A stretch of DNA of 64,000 nt from Pseudomonas sp. B21_DOA (GTDB taxonomy: Bacteria; Pseudomonadota; Gammaproteobacteria; Pseudomonadales; Pseudomonadaceae), in NCBI GenBank assembly GCA_030544685.1, contig CP086683.1:4030001-4094000 (forward strand), read 5' to 3'. This document shows, piece by piece, positions 28,381 to 38,133 of the stretch. A program made the position numbers and the translations under genes. How positions within the stretch are numbered: the stretch's first letter is position 1; every line of letters starts with the position of its first letter. Under the pieces are notes generated by a model. The model worked only from the letters and a program-made list of their open reading frames with translations, was not told where the DNA came from and ran no database searches.

Positions 28381-28475
28381 TGTAGTAGCTGACGAGTGCA
28401 ACGAGGCTGCGATCTCTTGATTTCAAGAACCAAGATCAAAAGATCGCAGCCTCGTTGCACTCGTCAGCTACTACA
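28381..28475. repeat. 41-bp inverted repeat (long hairpin)
   Basis: Arms 28381-28421 and 28435-28475 match with one mismatch around a 13-bp centre. It begins TGTAGTAGCTGACGAGTGCA and is unrelated in sequence to the GTGGGAGC-type REPs. It lies between the HPP gene and the 3-hydroxyisobutyryl-CoA hydrolase-like gene. Confidence 0.9.
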
Positions 28476-28599
28476 CACAAAAACGCAGATTCCCCCTGCA
28501 CATATCCCCGTTGTACACGGCAAATTTGCACTGTTACGATCCGCTAACGCCCGCGCGCGGGCTTTTCGAATAAAGACAATAAAAAGCAGGGAGTTACAG

Positions 28600-29706
28600 A
28601 TGACAGCTCAGGCTTCATCCCGGCGGACCCCGTCCATGGATGCCATGCAAAACGACGTGCTGGCCGAGGTGCGCAATCATATCGGCCACCTGACCCTCAA
28701 CCGCCCTGCGGGCCTCAATGCAATCACCCTCGACATGGTGCGTCTGCTGCAACAGCAGCTCGATGCCTGGGCGTCTGATGCCGAGGTGCACGCCGTGGTA
28801 TTGCGCGGCGCCGGTGAAAAGGCTTTCTGCGCCGGCGGCGATATTCGTTCGCTGTACGACAGCTACAAGAGCGGCGACACGCTGCACGAAGATTTCTTTG
28901 TCGAGGAATACGCCCTCGACCTGACCATTCATCACTACCGCAAACCGGTGCTGGCCTTGATGGACGGTTTCGTCCTCGGCGGCGGCATGGGCCTGGTGCA
29001 AGGCGCCGATCTGCGCGTGGTGACCGAGAAGAGCCGACTGGCGATGCCGGAAGTGGCCATCGGTTATTTCCCCGACGTCGGCGGCAGTTATTTCCTGCCA
29101 CGCATTCCCGGTGAACTGGGGATTTATCTGGGCGTCAGCGGCGTGCAGATTCGCGCCGCCGATGCGCTGTACTGTGGCCTCGCCGACTGGTATCTGGACA
29201 GCAGCAAACTTGCGCTGCTCGATGAGAAACTCGATCAGATGGAGTGGCAGGACACGCCGCTCAAGTCGCTGCAGAACCTGCTGGCCAAGCACGCCGTGCA
29301 AACCCTGCCCGATGCGCCACTCGAGGCGCTGCGCCCGGCGATCGACCACTTCTTCGCCCTGCCCGACGTGCCGAGCATGATCGAGCAACTGCGCGCCGTT
29401 ACCGTTGCCGACAGCCACGAATGGGCGCTCACCACGGCGGATCTGCTGGAAACCCGCTCGCCGCTGGCCATGGCCGTGACCCTGGAAATGCTCCGTCGCG
29501 GCAGGCACCTGAGTCTGGAGCAGTGCTTTGCGCTGGAGCTGCATCTGGACCGCCAGTGGTTTGCCCGGGGCGACCTGATCGAAGGCGTGCGCGCCCTGCT
29601 GATCGACAAGGACAAGTCACCGCGCTGGAACCCACCGACCGTCGCTGAGCTGGACGCTGGGCAGGTCGGCAGTTTCTTCCATGGTTTTGATGAGAGCGGG
29701 AGCTGA
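28600..29706 (+). CDS. enoyl-CoA hydratase/isomerase family protein, 3-hydroxyisobutyryl-CoA hydrolase type
   Basis: A 368-residue crotonase of the ECH_2 subgroup, longer than simple hydratases as expected for 3-hydroxyisobutyryl-CoA hydrolase (valine catabolism). It has oxyanion-hole segments CAGGDIRSLYD at about 77-87 and GFVLGGGMGLVQGADLR at about 125-141, with Glu and Asp in AIGYFPDVGGSYFLPR. ATG 28600 follows CAGGGAG. The acyl-CoA dehydrogenase gene follows after 3 bp, so they form an operon that would convert isobutyryl-CoA towards 3-hydroxyisobutyrate together with an enoyl-CoA hydratase. Confidence 0.85.
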   Translation: MTAQASSRRTPSMDAMQNDVLAEVRNHIGHLTLNRPAGLNAITLDMVRLLQQQLDAWASDAEVHAVVLRGAGEKAFCAGGDIRSLYDSYKSGDTLHEDFFVEEYALDLTIHHYRKPVLALMDGFVLGGGMGLVQGADLRVVTEKSRLAMPEVAIGYFPDVGGSYFLPRIPGELGIYLGVSGVQIRAADALYCGLADWYLDSSKLALLDEKLDQMEWQDTPLKSLQNLLAKHAVQTLPDAPLEALRPAIDHFFALPDVPSMIEQLRAVTVADSHEWALTTADLLETRSPLAMAVTLEMLRRGRHLSLEQCFALELHLDRQWFARGDLIEGVRALLIDKDKSPRWNPPTVAELDAGQVGSFFHGFDESGS

Positions 29707-29709
29707 GTC

Positions 29710-30861
29710 ATGCACGATCTCGAACTGACTGAAGAACAAGTGATGATCCGCGACATGGCCCGGGATTTTGCCCGTGGTGAAATCGCCCCGCACGCGCAAG
29801 CCTGGGAAAAGGCCGGCTGGATCGACGATGCCCTGGTGGCGAAGATGGGTGAGCTGGGCCTGCTCGGCATGGTCGTGCCCGAGGAATGGGGCGGCACTTA
29901 CGTCGATTACGTCGCCTATGCGCTGGCCGTTGAGGAAATCTCCGCTGGCGACGGCGCCACTGGTGCGTTCATGAGTATCCACAACTCGGTCGGCTGTGGC
30001 CCGGTGCTCAACTACGGCAGCGATGAGCAGAAACAAACCTGGCTGGCCGATCTGGCCAGCGGGCAAACCATCGGTTGCTTCTGCCTGACCGAACCCCAGG
30101 CCGGCTCCGAAGCACACAACCTGCGCACCCGTGCCGAACTGCGCGACGGCCAATGGGTGATCAACGGCGCCAAGCAATTTGTCAGCAATGGCAAGCGGGC
30201 GAAACTGGCGATCGTCTTCGCCGTGACCGATCCGGATCTGGGCAAGAAAGGTCTTTCGGCGTTTCTGGTACCGACCGATACACCGGGTTTCATCGTCGAT
30301 CGCACCGAACACAAAATGGGCATCCGCGCTTCCGACACCTGCGCGGTAACGCTGAACAACTGCAGCATTCCCGAAGCCAACCTGCTCGGCGAGCGTGGCA
30401 AAGGCCTGGCGATTGCCCTGTCCAACCTTGAAGGCGGACGCATCGGCATCGCCGCGCAGGCATTGGGTATCGCCCGGGCAGCGTTTGAAGCGGCGCTGGC
30501 CTACTCGAAAGACCGGGTGCAATTCGACAAGCCGATCATCGAGCACCAGAGCATCGCCAATCTGCTGGCTGACATGCACATGCAGATCAACGCCGCGCGG
30601 TTACTGATCCTGCATGCGGCGCGACTGCGCACGGCGGGTAAGCCGTGTTTGTCCGAGGCATCACAGGCCAAGCTGTTCGCATCGGAAATGGCCGAGAAGG
30701 TGTGTTCGTCGGCGATCCAGATTCATGGCGGCTACGGCTATCTTGAGGATTACCCGGTCGAGAAGTACTACCGCGATGCGCGGATTACTCAGATCTATGA
30801 AGGGTCGAGCGAGATACAGCGGATGGTGATTGCGCGGGATTTGAAGAACTATCAGTTGTAA
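29710..30861 (+). CDS. acyl-CoA dehydrogenase (isobutyryl-/short branched-chain type)
   Basis: A 383-residue flavoenzyme. It has signature [20 protein letters not shown] at about residues 120-139, and the second ACAD signature [23 protein letters not shown] near 340-362, with catalytic Glu expected in [10 protein letters not shown]. The order with the hydrolase gene upstream supports isobutyryl-CoA as substrate. It converges with the enoyl-CoA hydratase on the other strand, with a REP doublet in the gap. Confidence 0.92.
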   Translation: MHDLELTEEQVMIRDMARDFARGEIAPHAQAWEKAGWIDDALVAKMGELGLLGMVVPEEWGGTYVDYVAYALAVEEISAGDGATGAFMSIHNSVGCGPVLNYGSDEQKQTWLADLASGQTIGCFCLTEPQAGSEAHNLRTRAELRDGQWVINGAKQFVSNGKRAKLAIVFAVTDPDLGKKGLSAFLVPTDTPGFIVDRTEHKMGIRASDTCAVTLNNCSIPEANLLGERGKGLAIALSNLEGGRIGIAAQALGIARAAFEAALAYSKDRVQFDKPIIEHQSIANLLADMHMQINAARLLILHAARLRTAGKPCLSEASQAKLFASEMAEKVCSSAIQIHGGYGYLEDYPVEKYYRDARITQIYEGSSEIQRMVIARDLKNYQL

Positions 30862-30863
30862 AG

Positions 30864-30931
30864 CTTCGCGAGCAGGCTCGCTCCCACATTGGACGGTGCA
30901 GATCCTGTGGGAGCGAGCCTGCTCGCGAAAG
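30864..30931. repeat. REP inverted doublet between convergent genes
   Basis: CTTCGCGAGCAGGCTCGCTCCCACA and its inverse in the 90 bp between two stop codons. It may double as a transcription barrier. Confidence 0.85.
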
Positions 30932-30951
30932 CGTCAGCTTAGGCACCGCAT

Positions 30952-31724
30952 CTATTTGCCTTGGAATGCAGCCTCACGCTTGGCAATAAACGCCGCCATC
31001 CCTTCCTTCTGATCCTGCGTCGCAAACGCGGCATGGAACACCCGGCGCTCAAAGCGCACGCCCTCGGTCAGGTTGACCTCGAACGCGCGGTTGACGCTCT
31101 CCTTGATCATCATCGCAATCGGCAGTGACTTGCCGGCGATCACCGCTGCAACTTTCAGCGCCTCATCAAGCAGCTCATCGCTCGGCACGATCCGCGCGAC
31201 GATGCCGCAACGCTCGGCTTCCACCGCGTCGATCATGCGCCCGCTCAGGCACATTTCCATGGCTTTGGCTTTGCCCACGGCGCGGGTCAGGCGTTGGGTG
31301 CCGCCCATGCCCGGCAGCACGCCGAGGTTGATTTCCGGCTGGCCGAATTTGGCGTTGTCGCCAGCCAGGATGAAGTCGCACATCAGCGCCAGTTCACAAC
31401 CGCCGCCAAGGGCAAAACCATTGACCGCCGCAATGATCGGCTTGCGCCGGTTCGCGACACGATCGCTGTCGCTGAACAGATCGTCCATGTAGATCTGCGG
31501 ATAGGTCAGCTCGGCCATTTCCTTGATGTCCGCGCCGGCGGCGAAGGCTTTTTCGAACCGGTGAGGACGATGCAGCCAATGTGCGCATCGGCTTCCAGCG
31601 TATCGAGGGCGTGGTTCACTTCGCTGACCAGTTGCGCGTTCAGCGCGTTCAGCGCCTGTGGCCGGTTGAGGGTGATCAGGCCGACGCGGTCGCGGGTTTC
31701 CAGCAGAATCGTTTCGTAAGTCAT
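30952..31724 (-). CDS. enoyl-CoA hydratase, frame broken by a 1-base deletion
   Basis: Crotonase-fold hydratase of the short (257-residue) type. The first frame begins [22 protein letters not shown] and reaches IVLTGS. Adding one base at 31554 continues [19 protein letters not shown], the first oxyanion segment, and the second frame has [18 protein letters not shown] with catalytic Glu residues beyond. The gene follows the acyl-CoA dehydrogenase at 31740 by 15 bp on the same strand, an ordinary beta-oxidation type pair for 2-methylbutyryl-CoA or isobutyryl-CoA breakdown. Confidence 0.88.
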
Positions 31725-31739
31725 GAATAAAATTCCTTG

Positions 31740-32867
31740 TCAGAGATTGCGCGAAATGACCATGCGCTGAATGTCGCTGGTGCCTTCGTAGATCTGGCAG
31801 ACGCGCACGTCGCGGTAGATGCGTTCCAGCGGGAAGTCGTTGAGGTAACCGTAACCGCCGAGGGTTTGCAAGGCCATGGAACAGACCTTCTCGGCCATTT
31901 CCGAGGCGAACAGCTTGGCCATCGATGCCTCGACCAGCGCCGGTTGGCCGCTGTCACGCAAGGCTGCGGCGTAATGCACCATCTGCCGGGCGACGGCAAT
32001 TTGCGTGGCCATGTCCGCCAGGCGGAACGCCACGGCCTGATGCTCGATGATCGGCTTGCCGAAGGTGTCACGCTCGCGGGCGTAATCGCGAGCGGCTTCG
32101 AACGCGGCGCGGGCCATGCCGACAGCTTGCGAGGCGATTCCTACGCGGCCGCCTTCGAGGTTGGCCAAGGCGATCTTGTAGCCCTCGCCCTCTTCGCCAA
32201 GGCGGTTGGCGACCGGCACTTTCACCTCTTCGAAGAGGATCTGACAGGTGTCGGAGGCGTGCTGGCCAAGTTTGTCTTCGACCCGCGCAACCTTGTAGCC
32301 CGGCGAGTCGGTCGGCACGATAAACGCGCTGATCCCGCGCTTGCCGGCGCTCGGGTCGGTCACGGCAAACACGATCACGATGCCGGCGTTCTGCCCTGAG
32401 GTGATGAACTGTTTGCAGCCGTTGAGCACGTAGTGATCGCCTTCCAGCCGCGCACGGGTTTTCAGGCTGCTGGCATCGGAACCGGCCTGCGGTTCGGTCA
32501 GCGCGAAGGCGCCGAGCATGGCGCCGCTGGCCAGCGGTTTGAGGAAGCGTTCGCGCTGGTCGTCATTGCCGAACTTGAGAATCGGCACGCAGCCGACCGA
32601 GTTGTGCACGCTCATGATCGTCGAGCACGCACCGTCGCCGGCGGCGATTTCTTCCAGGGCCATGGCGTACGCCAGGTAGCCGGTGTCACAGCCGCCCCAC
32701 TGTTCTGGCACGAGCATGCCGAAAAAGCCCAGCTCGGCCATCTCGGCGATGGCTTCCCTGGGGAAACGGTGCTCGCGATCCCACTCGGCGGCGAACGGCT
32801 TGAGCCGCTCCTCGGCAAACTGCCGGGCCATGTCGCGGATCTGGGTTTGATCTTCGTTGGGGATCAT
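31740..32867 (-). CDS. acyl-CoA dehydrogenase (2-methylbutyryl-/short-chain type)
   Basis: A 375-residue acyl-CoA dehydrogenase with [18 protein letters not shown] near residue 123 and [21 protein letters not shown] near 338, and catalytic Glu expected in [10 protein letters not shown]. It is about 50 percent alike by eye to the dehydrogenase at 29710. By its place with a thiolase, an SDR and an acyl-CoA synthetase on the same strand it fits isoleucine-type degradation. A REP doublet separates it from the thiolase gene. Confidence 0.9.
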   Translation of the reverse strand: MIPNEDQTQIRDMARQFAEERLKPFAAEWDREHRFPREAIAEMAELGFFGMLVPEQWGGCDTGYLAYAMALEEIAAGDGACSTIMSVHNSVGCVPILKFGNDDQRERFLKPLASGAMLGAFALTEPQAGSDASSLKTRARLEGDHYVLNGCKQFITSGQNAGIVIVFAVTDPSAGKRGISAFIVPTDSPGYKVARVEDKLGQHASDTCQILFEEVKVPVANRLGEEGEGYKIALANLEGGRVGIASQAVGMARAAFEAARDYARERDTFGKPIIEHQAVAFRLADMATQIAVARQMVHYAAALRDSGQPALVEASMAKLFASEMAEKVCSMALQTLGGYGYLNDFPLERIYRDVRVCQIYEGTSDIQRMVISRNL

Positions 32868-32902
32868 GGTGAGTCCTTAATTCTTCCAAACAACCACAAA
32901 AC

Positions 32903-32995
32903 CTGTGGGAGCTGGCTTGCCAGCGATGAGGCCGTCACATCCAACATTGATGGTGACTGATCCATTGCCATCGCGGGCAAGCCCGCTCCCACAAG
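32903..32995. repeat. REP inverted doublet, mixed families
   Basis: CTGTGGGAGCTGGCTTGCCAGCGAT faces ATCGCGGGCAAGCCCGCTCCCACA, two related but different REP variants, between the dehydrogenase and thiolase genes. Confidence 0.85.
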
Positions 32996-33009
32996 GTCAA
33001 CTGTCAACC

Positions 33010-34203
33010 TCAATAGACGCATTCCACAGCCATGGCCGTGGCTTCGCCGCCGCCAATGCAGATCGCTGCAATCCCGCGCTTGAGCTGTTTCTGCCGCAGC
33101 GCCGCGAGCAACGTCACCAGAATCCGCGCCCCCGAGGCGCCGATCAGGTGGCCCAGTGCGCAGGCGCCGCCATGCACATTGAGCTTGTCGTGGGGAATCT
33201 CCAGGTGCGTCATCGCTGCCATGCCGACCACGGCGAACGCTTCGTTGACTTCAAACAGATCCACCTGATCCAGCGCCCAACCGGTCTTCTTCACCAGTTT
33301 CTTGATCGCGCCGATCGGTGCGGTGGGAAACAGGCCAGGGGTATCCGCGAACGCAGCGTGGCCGTGAATCACCGCCAGCGGTTTGAGGCCCAGTTGCTGC
33401 GCGTGGGACTGGCGCATCAGCACCAGCGCTGCCGCGCCGTCGGAGATCGAGCTGGAGTTGGCCGCCGTCACCGTGCCGCCCTCGCGGAACGCCGGTTTCA
33501 GCGAGGCAACCTTGTCGAGTTTGGCTTTTGGCGGCTGTTCATCATTGCTGATCACCACCTGCTCTTTGCCGACGGTCACGGTCAGCGGGACGATTTCGTC
33601 GTGGAAGCTGCCGTCCTTGATCGCCTGCTGCGCGCGGGTGGTCGAGGCGATGGCAAAAGCATCCTGCGCTTCGCGGCTGAAGCCGTTGGCCTCGGCGCAA
33701 TCCTCGGCGAAGGTGCCCATCAGGCGGCCCTTGTCGTAAGCATCTTCGAGGCCGTCGAGGAACATCGAATCAAGCACGCGGCCATGGCCCATGCGATAGC
33801 CGGCGCGGGCGCGATCGAGCAGGTACGGTGAGTTGGACATGCTTTCCATGCCGCCGGCGATCACCACGTCGGCACTGCCGGCGAGCAGCATGTCGTGGGC
33901 CATGATGGTGGTCTGCATGCCCGAGCCGCACATCTTGTTGACCGTGGTGCAGCGGGTCGATTTATCCAGCCCGGCACCCAGCGCAGCCTGGCGTGCCGGC
34001 GCTTGGCCGAGGCCGGCGGGCAATACGCAGCCGAACAGCACTTCATCAACCGCGTCACTGGCGACACCGGCGCGTTCGACCGCTGCCTTGATCGCCGCCG
34101 CGCCGAGTTGTGGTGCGGTGAGACTTTTCAGTTCGCCTTGAAAGCCGCCCATCGGTGTGCGGACGGCGCTGACGATAACAATCGGATCGTTGGCAATAGT
34201 CAT
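33010..34203 (-). CDS. acetyl-CoA acetyltransferase (thiolase)
   Basis: A 397-residue degradative thiolase. Nucleophile Cys is in TVNKMCGSGMQT (about 93), His in EVNEAFAVVGM (about 354) and the second Cys in AICIGGGEATAM (about 384). It cleaves acetoacetyl-CoA or 2-methylacetoacetyl-CoA; the latter suits its neighbours. The SDR gene ends 13 bp upstream of its start. Confidence 0.93.
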   Translation of the reverse strand: MTIANDPIVIVSAVRTPMGGFQGELKSLTAPQLGAAAIKAAVERAGVASDAVDEVLFGCVLPAGLGQAPARQAALGAGLDKSTRCTTVNKMCGSGMQTTIMAHDMLLAGSADVVIAGGMESMSNSPYLLDRARAGYRMGHGRVLDSMFLDGLEDAYDKGRLMGTFAEDCAEANGFSREAQDAFAIASTTRAQQAIKDGSFHDEIVPLTVTVGKEQVVISNDEQPPKAKLDKVASLKPAFREGGTVTAANSSSISDGAAALVLMRQSHAQQLGLKPLAVIHGHAAFADTPGLFPTAPIGAIKKLVKKTGWALDQVDLFEVNEAFAVVGMAAMTHLEIPHDKLNVHGGACALGHLIGASGARILVTLLAALRQKQLKRGIAAICIGGGEATAMAVECVY

Positions 34204-34215
34204 GACAAATCCTCC

Positions 34216-34977
34216 TTACTTGGCGGCCATGCGCAAGGCGCCGTCGAGACGGATCACTTCGCCGTTGAGCATGCTGTTTTCAATGATGTGACGCACCAGC
34301 GCGGCGTATTCGGCAGGCTTGCCCAAGCGCGGCGGGAATGGCACGCCGGCGGCGAGCGAGTCGCGCACTTCCGGGGTCATGCCGGCCATCATCGGCGTTT
34401 CGAAAATGCCCGGCGCGATGGTCATCACGCGGATGCCGAAGCGCGCCAGTTCGCGCGCAGCTGGCAGGGTCAGGCTGGCGATTGCGCCTTTCGACGCCGA
34501 GTACGCGGCCTGGCCGATCTGGCCGTCGAACGCTGCGACCGAGGCGGTGTTGATGATTACTCCGCGCTCACCGTCAGCATTGGCTTCGCTTTCGGCAATC
34601 GCCGCAGCGGCGAGGCGCAGCATGTTGAAACTGCCGATCAGGTTGACGTTGATCACTTGCGCGAAACTGCTGAGTGCGTGCGGGCCGTTCTTGCCGAGAA
34701 TCTTCTCGCCGCGAACGATGCCGGCGCAGTTGATCAGCCCGTTGACGCTGCCAAATGCGGCGATGGTTGCTTGCACCGCCGCTTCCGCAGCCGCCTCATT
34801 GCTGATGTCGGCAACCACGCTTTGCGCACCGAGACGCTGGGCCTGAGCGGCGACGGCTTCGGCGTTCATGTCGACCAGCATGACTTTGGCGCCGGCACTG
34901 ACCAGCAATTCAGCGCTGGCGGCACCGAGGCCTGAGGCGCCGCCGGTGACGATAAAAACCTTGTTCTCGATCTGCAT
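34216..34977 (-). CDS. SDR 3-hydroxyacyl-CoA dehydrogenase (HSD10-like)
   Basis: A 253-residue SDR with [18 protein letters not shown] at residues 8-25, NCAG near 83-86 and catalytic YSASKGAI near 153-160. Length and motif spacing resemble HSD17B10 enzymes that oxidise 2-methyl-3-hydroxybutyryl-CoA. It lies directly between the synthetase and thiolase genes, in pathway order. Confidence 0.88.
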   Translation of the reverse strand: MQIENKVFIVTGGASGLGAASAELLVSAGAKVMLVDMNAEAVAAQAQRLGAQSVVADISNEAAAEAAVQATIAAFGSVNGLINCAGIVRGEKILGKNGPHALSSFAQVINVNLIGSFNMLRLAAAAIAESEANADGERGVIINTASVAAFDGQIGQAAYSASKGAIASLTLPAARELARFGIRVMTIAPGIFETPMMAGMTPEVRDSLAAGVPFPPRLGKPAEYAALVRHIIENSMLNGEVIRLDGALRMAAK

Positions 34978-34995
34978 GACAGTGTTTCCTTGGAT

Positions 34996-36660
34996 TCAAG
35001 CTGAAACGTTGTGCGCCGCGGCCTCTTGAGCCTTGGCGATTTCCTGGTTGCGCAAGATAAAGCGCTGCAATTTGCCACTTGGGGTTTTGGGCAATTCGCT
35101 GACAAATTCGATTTCACGCGGGTACGAATGCGCGGCCAGACGCTTGCGCACGTGTTGGCGCAGTTCTTCGGCCAACTCCGGCGCGGCGCGGTACTGCGCG
35201 CTCAGCACGACAAAGGCTTTGACCAGTTCGGTGCGTTCCGGGTCGGGTTTGCCGACGACCGCCGCTTCGACCACGGCAGGGTGTTCGATCAGGGCACTTT
35301 CCACGTCGAACGGGCCGACGCGGTAGCCCGAGGTGGTGATCACGTCATCGCTGCGGCCGACGAAGCTGATGCTGCCGTCCGGGTTCCACTCCACGGTGTC
35401 GCCGCTCAGGTAGTAGTTGCCGACGAAAGCCTTGGTCGGCGCGCCTTCGTAGCCGCCGAACCAGCACATCGGCGACTGCGGGCGGTCGATGGCGAGAATG
35501 CCCGGCTGACCGACGCCGAGTTCGTTGTACTGCTCATCGAGCACGACGATGCGATGCCCCGGCGAAGCGAAACCGGCAGCGCCGACATGCACCGGGTGCT
35601 CGAGGCCGTGGTGGTTGCACAGCACCATGCCCAGTTCCGTCTGGCCGTAGTGGTCGTGGATAACCACGTCGAGGTTATCGGCGAACCAGCGGATCACTTC
35701 CGGGTTCAGCGGCTCACCGGCGCTGCTGACGATGCGCAGCTTGCCCTTGATCGATCTGGCGAACGCCTCTCCTCCGGCAATCAGCAGTCGATAGGCAGTG
35801 GGCGAGCCGGTGAGATTGGTAATGCCATATTTGTTGATTACCCGGCAGGTGCTTTCGAGGGTGAACGGGCCATCGTAGAAGGTGATCGGGTGCCCGAGCG
35901 CCAACGGCCCGGTGACGCCGAAATAAATGCCGTAGGCCCAGCCCGGATCGGCGACATTCCAGAACGCGTCTTCGGGGCGCAGGTCCACCGCATCACGGGT
36001 GTAGCTCTGGAAAGCGACGATGGCTTTGAGCGGCACTGACAGTGCCTTCGCCGGCCCCGTGGTGCCCGAGGTGAACATCAGCAGGAACGGGTCTTCGCCG
36101 GTTAGTAGCACCGGTTCGCAGACGCTGGAATAGTTGGCCAGCTCAGCCCAGAAACTGAAATCACCACGAACGATGCCCTGACCTTTGGCGCCACCAACGG
36201 TGGCGATGGTCGGGCATGCGCTGACTTCATTGAGCTTGGGGCGGTTGACCGCGTCGGTGACGACAACTTTCGCCCCGGAACTGTTCAGGCGATGTTCGAG
36301 GGCTTTCGGCCCGAATGCAGTGAATAGCGGCTGATACACCGCGCCGATGCGCCAGGTGGCGAGCACGGTGATGAGTAATTCGACGTTGCGCGGCAGCAGG
36401 CCGGCGACCTTGTCGCCCTTCTGCACGCCCTGGGCGAGGAGGAAATTGGCGAAACGCGCGGCTTTGTCTTGCAGATCAGTGAAGGTGTAAGTCGCACTTG
36501 AGCCGTCGCGACCTTCCCAGAACAACGCAATGCGCCCGGGCAAGGCATGGCGGTCGCAACATTCGACGCAGGCGTTGAGCGCAGCGAGCGTGCCGCTGAG
36601 CGATGCATCGACGGTGTGCTGATAGTTGAACTGTTCGGTGGCAGACAAGTAATCGCGCAT
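34996..36660 (-). CDS. AMP-dependent acyl-CoA synthetase
   Basis: A 554-residue ANL-superfamily ligase. P-loop LLMFTSGTTGPAKAL is at about residues 188-202, the A5 region YGQTELG and the A10 lysine in PKTPSGKLQRFIL near the C-terminus. It activates short or branched acids to CoA esters. First gene of the minus-strand catabolic run, with the AraC regulator upstream on the same strand. The substrate is probably a branched short-chain acid, by context only. Confidence 0.92.
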   Translation of the reverse strand: MRDYLSATEQFNYQHTVDASLSGTLAALNACVECCDRHALPGRIALFWEGRDGSSATYTFTDLQDKAARFANFLLAQGVQKGDKVAGLLPRNVELLITVLATWRIGAVYQPLFTAFGPKALEHRLNSSGAKVVVTDAVNRPKLNEVSACPTIATVGGAKGQGIVRGDFSFWAELANYSSVCEPVLLTGEDPFLLMFTSGTTGPAKALSVPLKAIVAFQSYTRDAVDLRPEDAFWNVADPGWAYGIYFGVTGPLALGHPITFYDGPFTLESTCRVINKYGITNLTGSPTAYRLLIAGGEAFARSIKGKLRIVSSAGEPLNPEVIRWFADNLDVVIHDHYGQTELGMVLCNHHGLEHPVHVGAAGFASPGHRIVVLDEQYNELGVGQPGILAIDRPQSPMCWFGGYEGAPTKAFVGNYYLSGDTVEWNPDGSISFVGRSDDVITTSGYRVGPFDVESALIEHPAVVEAAVVGKPDPERTELVKAFVVLSAQYRAAPELAEELRQHVRKRLAAHSYPREIEFVSELPKTPSGKLQRFILRNQEIAKAQEAAAHNVSA

Positions 36661-36812
36661 TGCCAGAATCCCTCGGTGTTTTTATTAGGCTGGGAACCGT
36701 AAACAACACAGGGATAGTCGCGCCGCGCGGGACTCGGGGCAATGGTCAAAGTTATCAAAGTGGCTGACTGGTTTGGCCAAGCCTTGTAAGGGGAATGATC
36801 ACGTGGCCCTGG

Positions 36813-36838
36813 GTGGGAGCGAGCCTGCTCGCGAAGGC
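36813..36838. repeat. REP singlet
   Basis: One GTGGGAGCGAGCCTGCTCGCGAA-type palindrome between the AraC gene end and the synthetase start. Confidence 0.8.
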
Positions 36839-36844
36839 GTCGGG

Positions 36845-37861
36845 TCAGACCACCTCATTGAGGATCAGTGTGCGGTAATGCCCCGGATTCGACCCGGACC
36901 ATTTGCGAAACGCCTTGTAGAACGAACTGGCATCAGCAAAACCCAGCCGTGCAGCAATCTCGACGAAACTGATCGAGGGCTCTGCCAGCCAGGTAATCGC
37001 CAGCTCTTTTCGCACGCTGTCTTTCAGGCCCTGATAGGTCTGCCCTTCTTCGGCGAGACGGCGGCGCAGCGTGGACGCCGAAATACACAGTTGCTGGGCC
37101 AGCGCTTCGGTTTCCGGCCATTGCTCGGCGGGCAGCTGTCGCAGATCCTGTTTGATCCGGCTGGCCAGGCTGTCGGGGTCGCGGTACTTGACCAGAATGT
37201 TGGCCGGCGCCTGGGCCAGAAAGCGCTTGAGCTCTTCGGCACTGCGTTTGATCGGCAGATCGAGGCAATCGGCGGAAAAGATCATTCGTGTCCGTGGTCG
37301 CTCGAAACGCAGGTTTTCCGAAAACATCACCCGATAGTCGTCAGTGAAATCCGGTTCGGCGCAGCGCAGTTCAATCGCCAGAATCGGAATCCGCCGCCCG
37401 GCCAGCCAGCACGCGACGCCATGCACGATCATCCAGTAAGTGAAATAGGTAAAGGCGCGGCGCGGCTCGGCGTCGTCTTCGAGCAGGACGATTTCGGCCA
37501 GGCTCTGCTGATGCACCAGTTGCGCCGGCAGCTTTTCCAGCATCAGTGAAAGGAAACTCAGGCCAGTATCCAGTGCCGCCGCCAGCGTCGGTTGCGCCAT
37601 GGCGCTGCGACACAAAAACGCCAGGCTGCCGGACTTGAGCGGGCGTGGGTCCATGCCGAAGAACTCGTCATCACCGCGTCGTGCCAGCAGGCGCCAGAGT
37701 CTGGCGTATTGCGAAGCCGGCACCCTGCCCTCGTCGGCCGTTAACTGAGCCGGATCGATGCCGACCTTGCTCAACGCCTCATCGCTGGCCGCGCCCGGGG
37801 CACAACTCTGCAGCAGCGCTTCGCGCACCAGTTGAATGGCAATGGTGTCTTTTTCCGCCAT
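36845..37861 (-). CDS. AraC-family regulator with arabinose-binding-like N-terminal domain (OruR type)
   Basis: A 338-residue regulator. The N-terminal Arabinose_bd domain covers about residues 15-215. The C-terminal HTH_18 domain has ALAQQLCISASTLRRRLAEE and SFVEIAARLGFADASSFYKAF. It is read in the same direction as the synthetase-SDR-thiolase run and ends about 185 bp upstream of it, so it is the likely activator. The inducer would be a pathway acid or acyl-CoA (inference). Confidence 0.88.
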   Translation of the reverse strand: MAEKDTIAIQLVREALLQSCAPGAASDEALSKVGIDPAQLTADEGRVPASQYARLWRLLARRGDDEFFGMDPRPLKSGSLAFLCRSAMAQPTLAAALDTGLSFLSLMLEKLPAQLVHQQSLAEIVLLEDDAEPRRAFTYFTYWMIVHGVACWLAGRRIPILAIELRCAEPDFTDDYRVMFSENLRFERPRTRMIFSADCLDLPIKRSAEELKRFLAQAPANILVKYRDPDSLASRIKQDLRQLPAEQWPETEALAQQLCISASTLRRRLAEEGQTYQGLKDSVRKELAITWLAEPSISFVEIAARLGFADASSFYKAFRKWSGSNPGHYRTLILNEVV

Positions 37862-37934
37862 GGAGCGAGATGAGCCTTGTTATTTTCGGGTGGTGGGCAT
37901 CTTAACCCAGCTCCTGATTTCACCGCAGGACCAA

Positions 37935-38024
37935 TGTGGGAGCGAGCCTGCTCGCGAAAGCGGTGTGTCAGATAAAGACATGTCACAGGCATACCGCATT
38001 CGCGAGCAGGCTCGCTCCCACAGG
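37935..38024. repeat. REP inverted doublet (REPIN)
   Basis: TGTGGGAGCGAGCCTGCTCGCGAA and its inverse ending at 38024, in the divergent gap between the AraC and efeU genes. Confidence 0.88.
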
Positions 38025-38074
38025 AATCACAGTTGTTCAGCTAAGGTTCAGCTAAATGTCAATGAATGCCATTT

Positions 38075-38095
38075 GGGAATGAGTGTCATTATGTT
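38075..38095. promoter_or_regulatory. candidate Fur box before efeU
   Basis: AATGA-GTG-TCATT (38078-38090) is a perfect short palindrome with AT-rich flanks, close to Fur half-site order, 44 bp upstream of the first iron-uptake gene. Confidence 0.5.
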
Positions 38096-38133
38096 ACAAC
38101 TTAGCCTCCTATCTAAATCGCTGTGGCTAGCCA

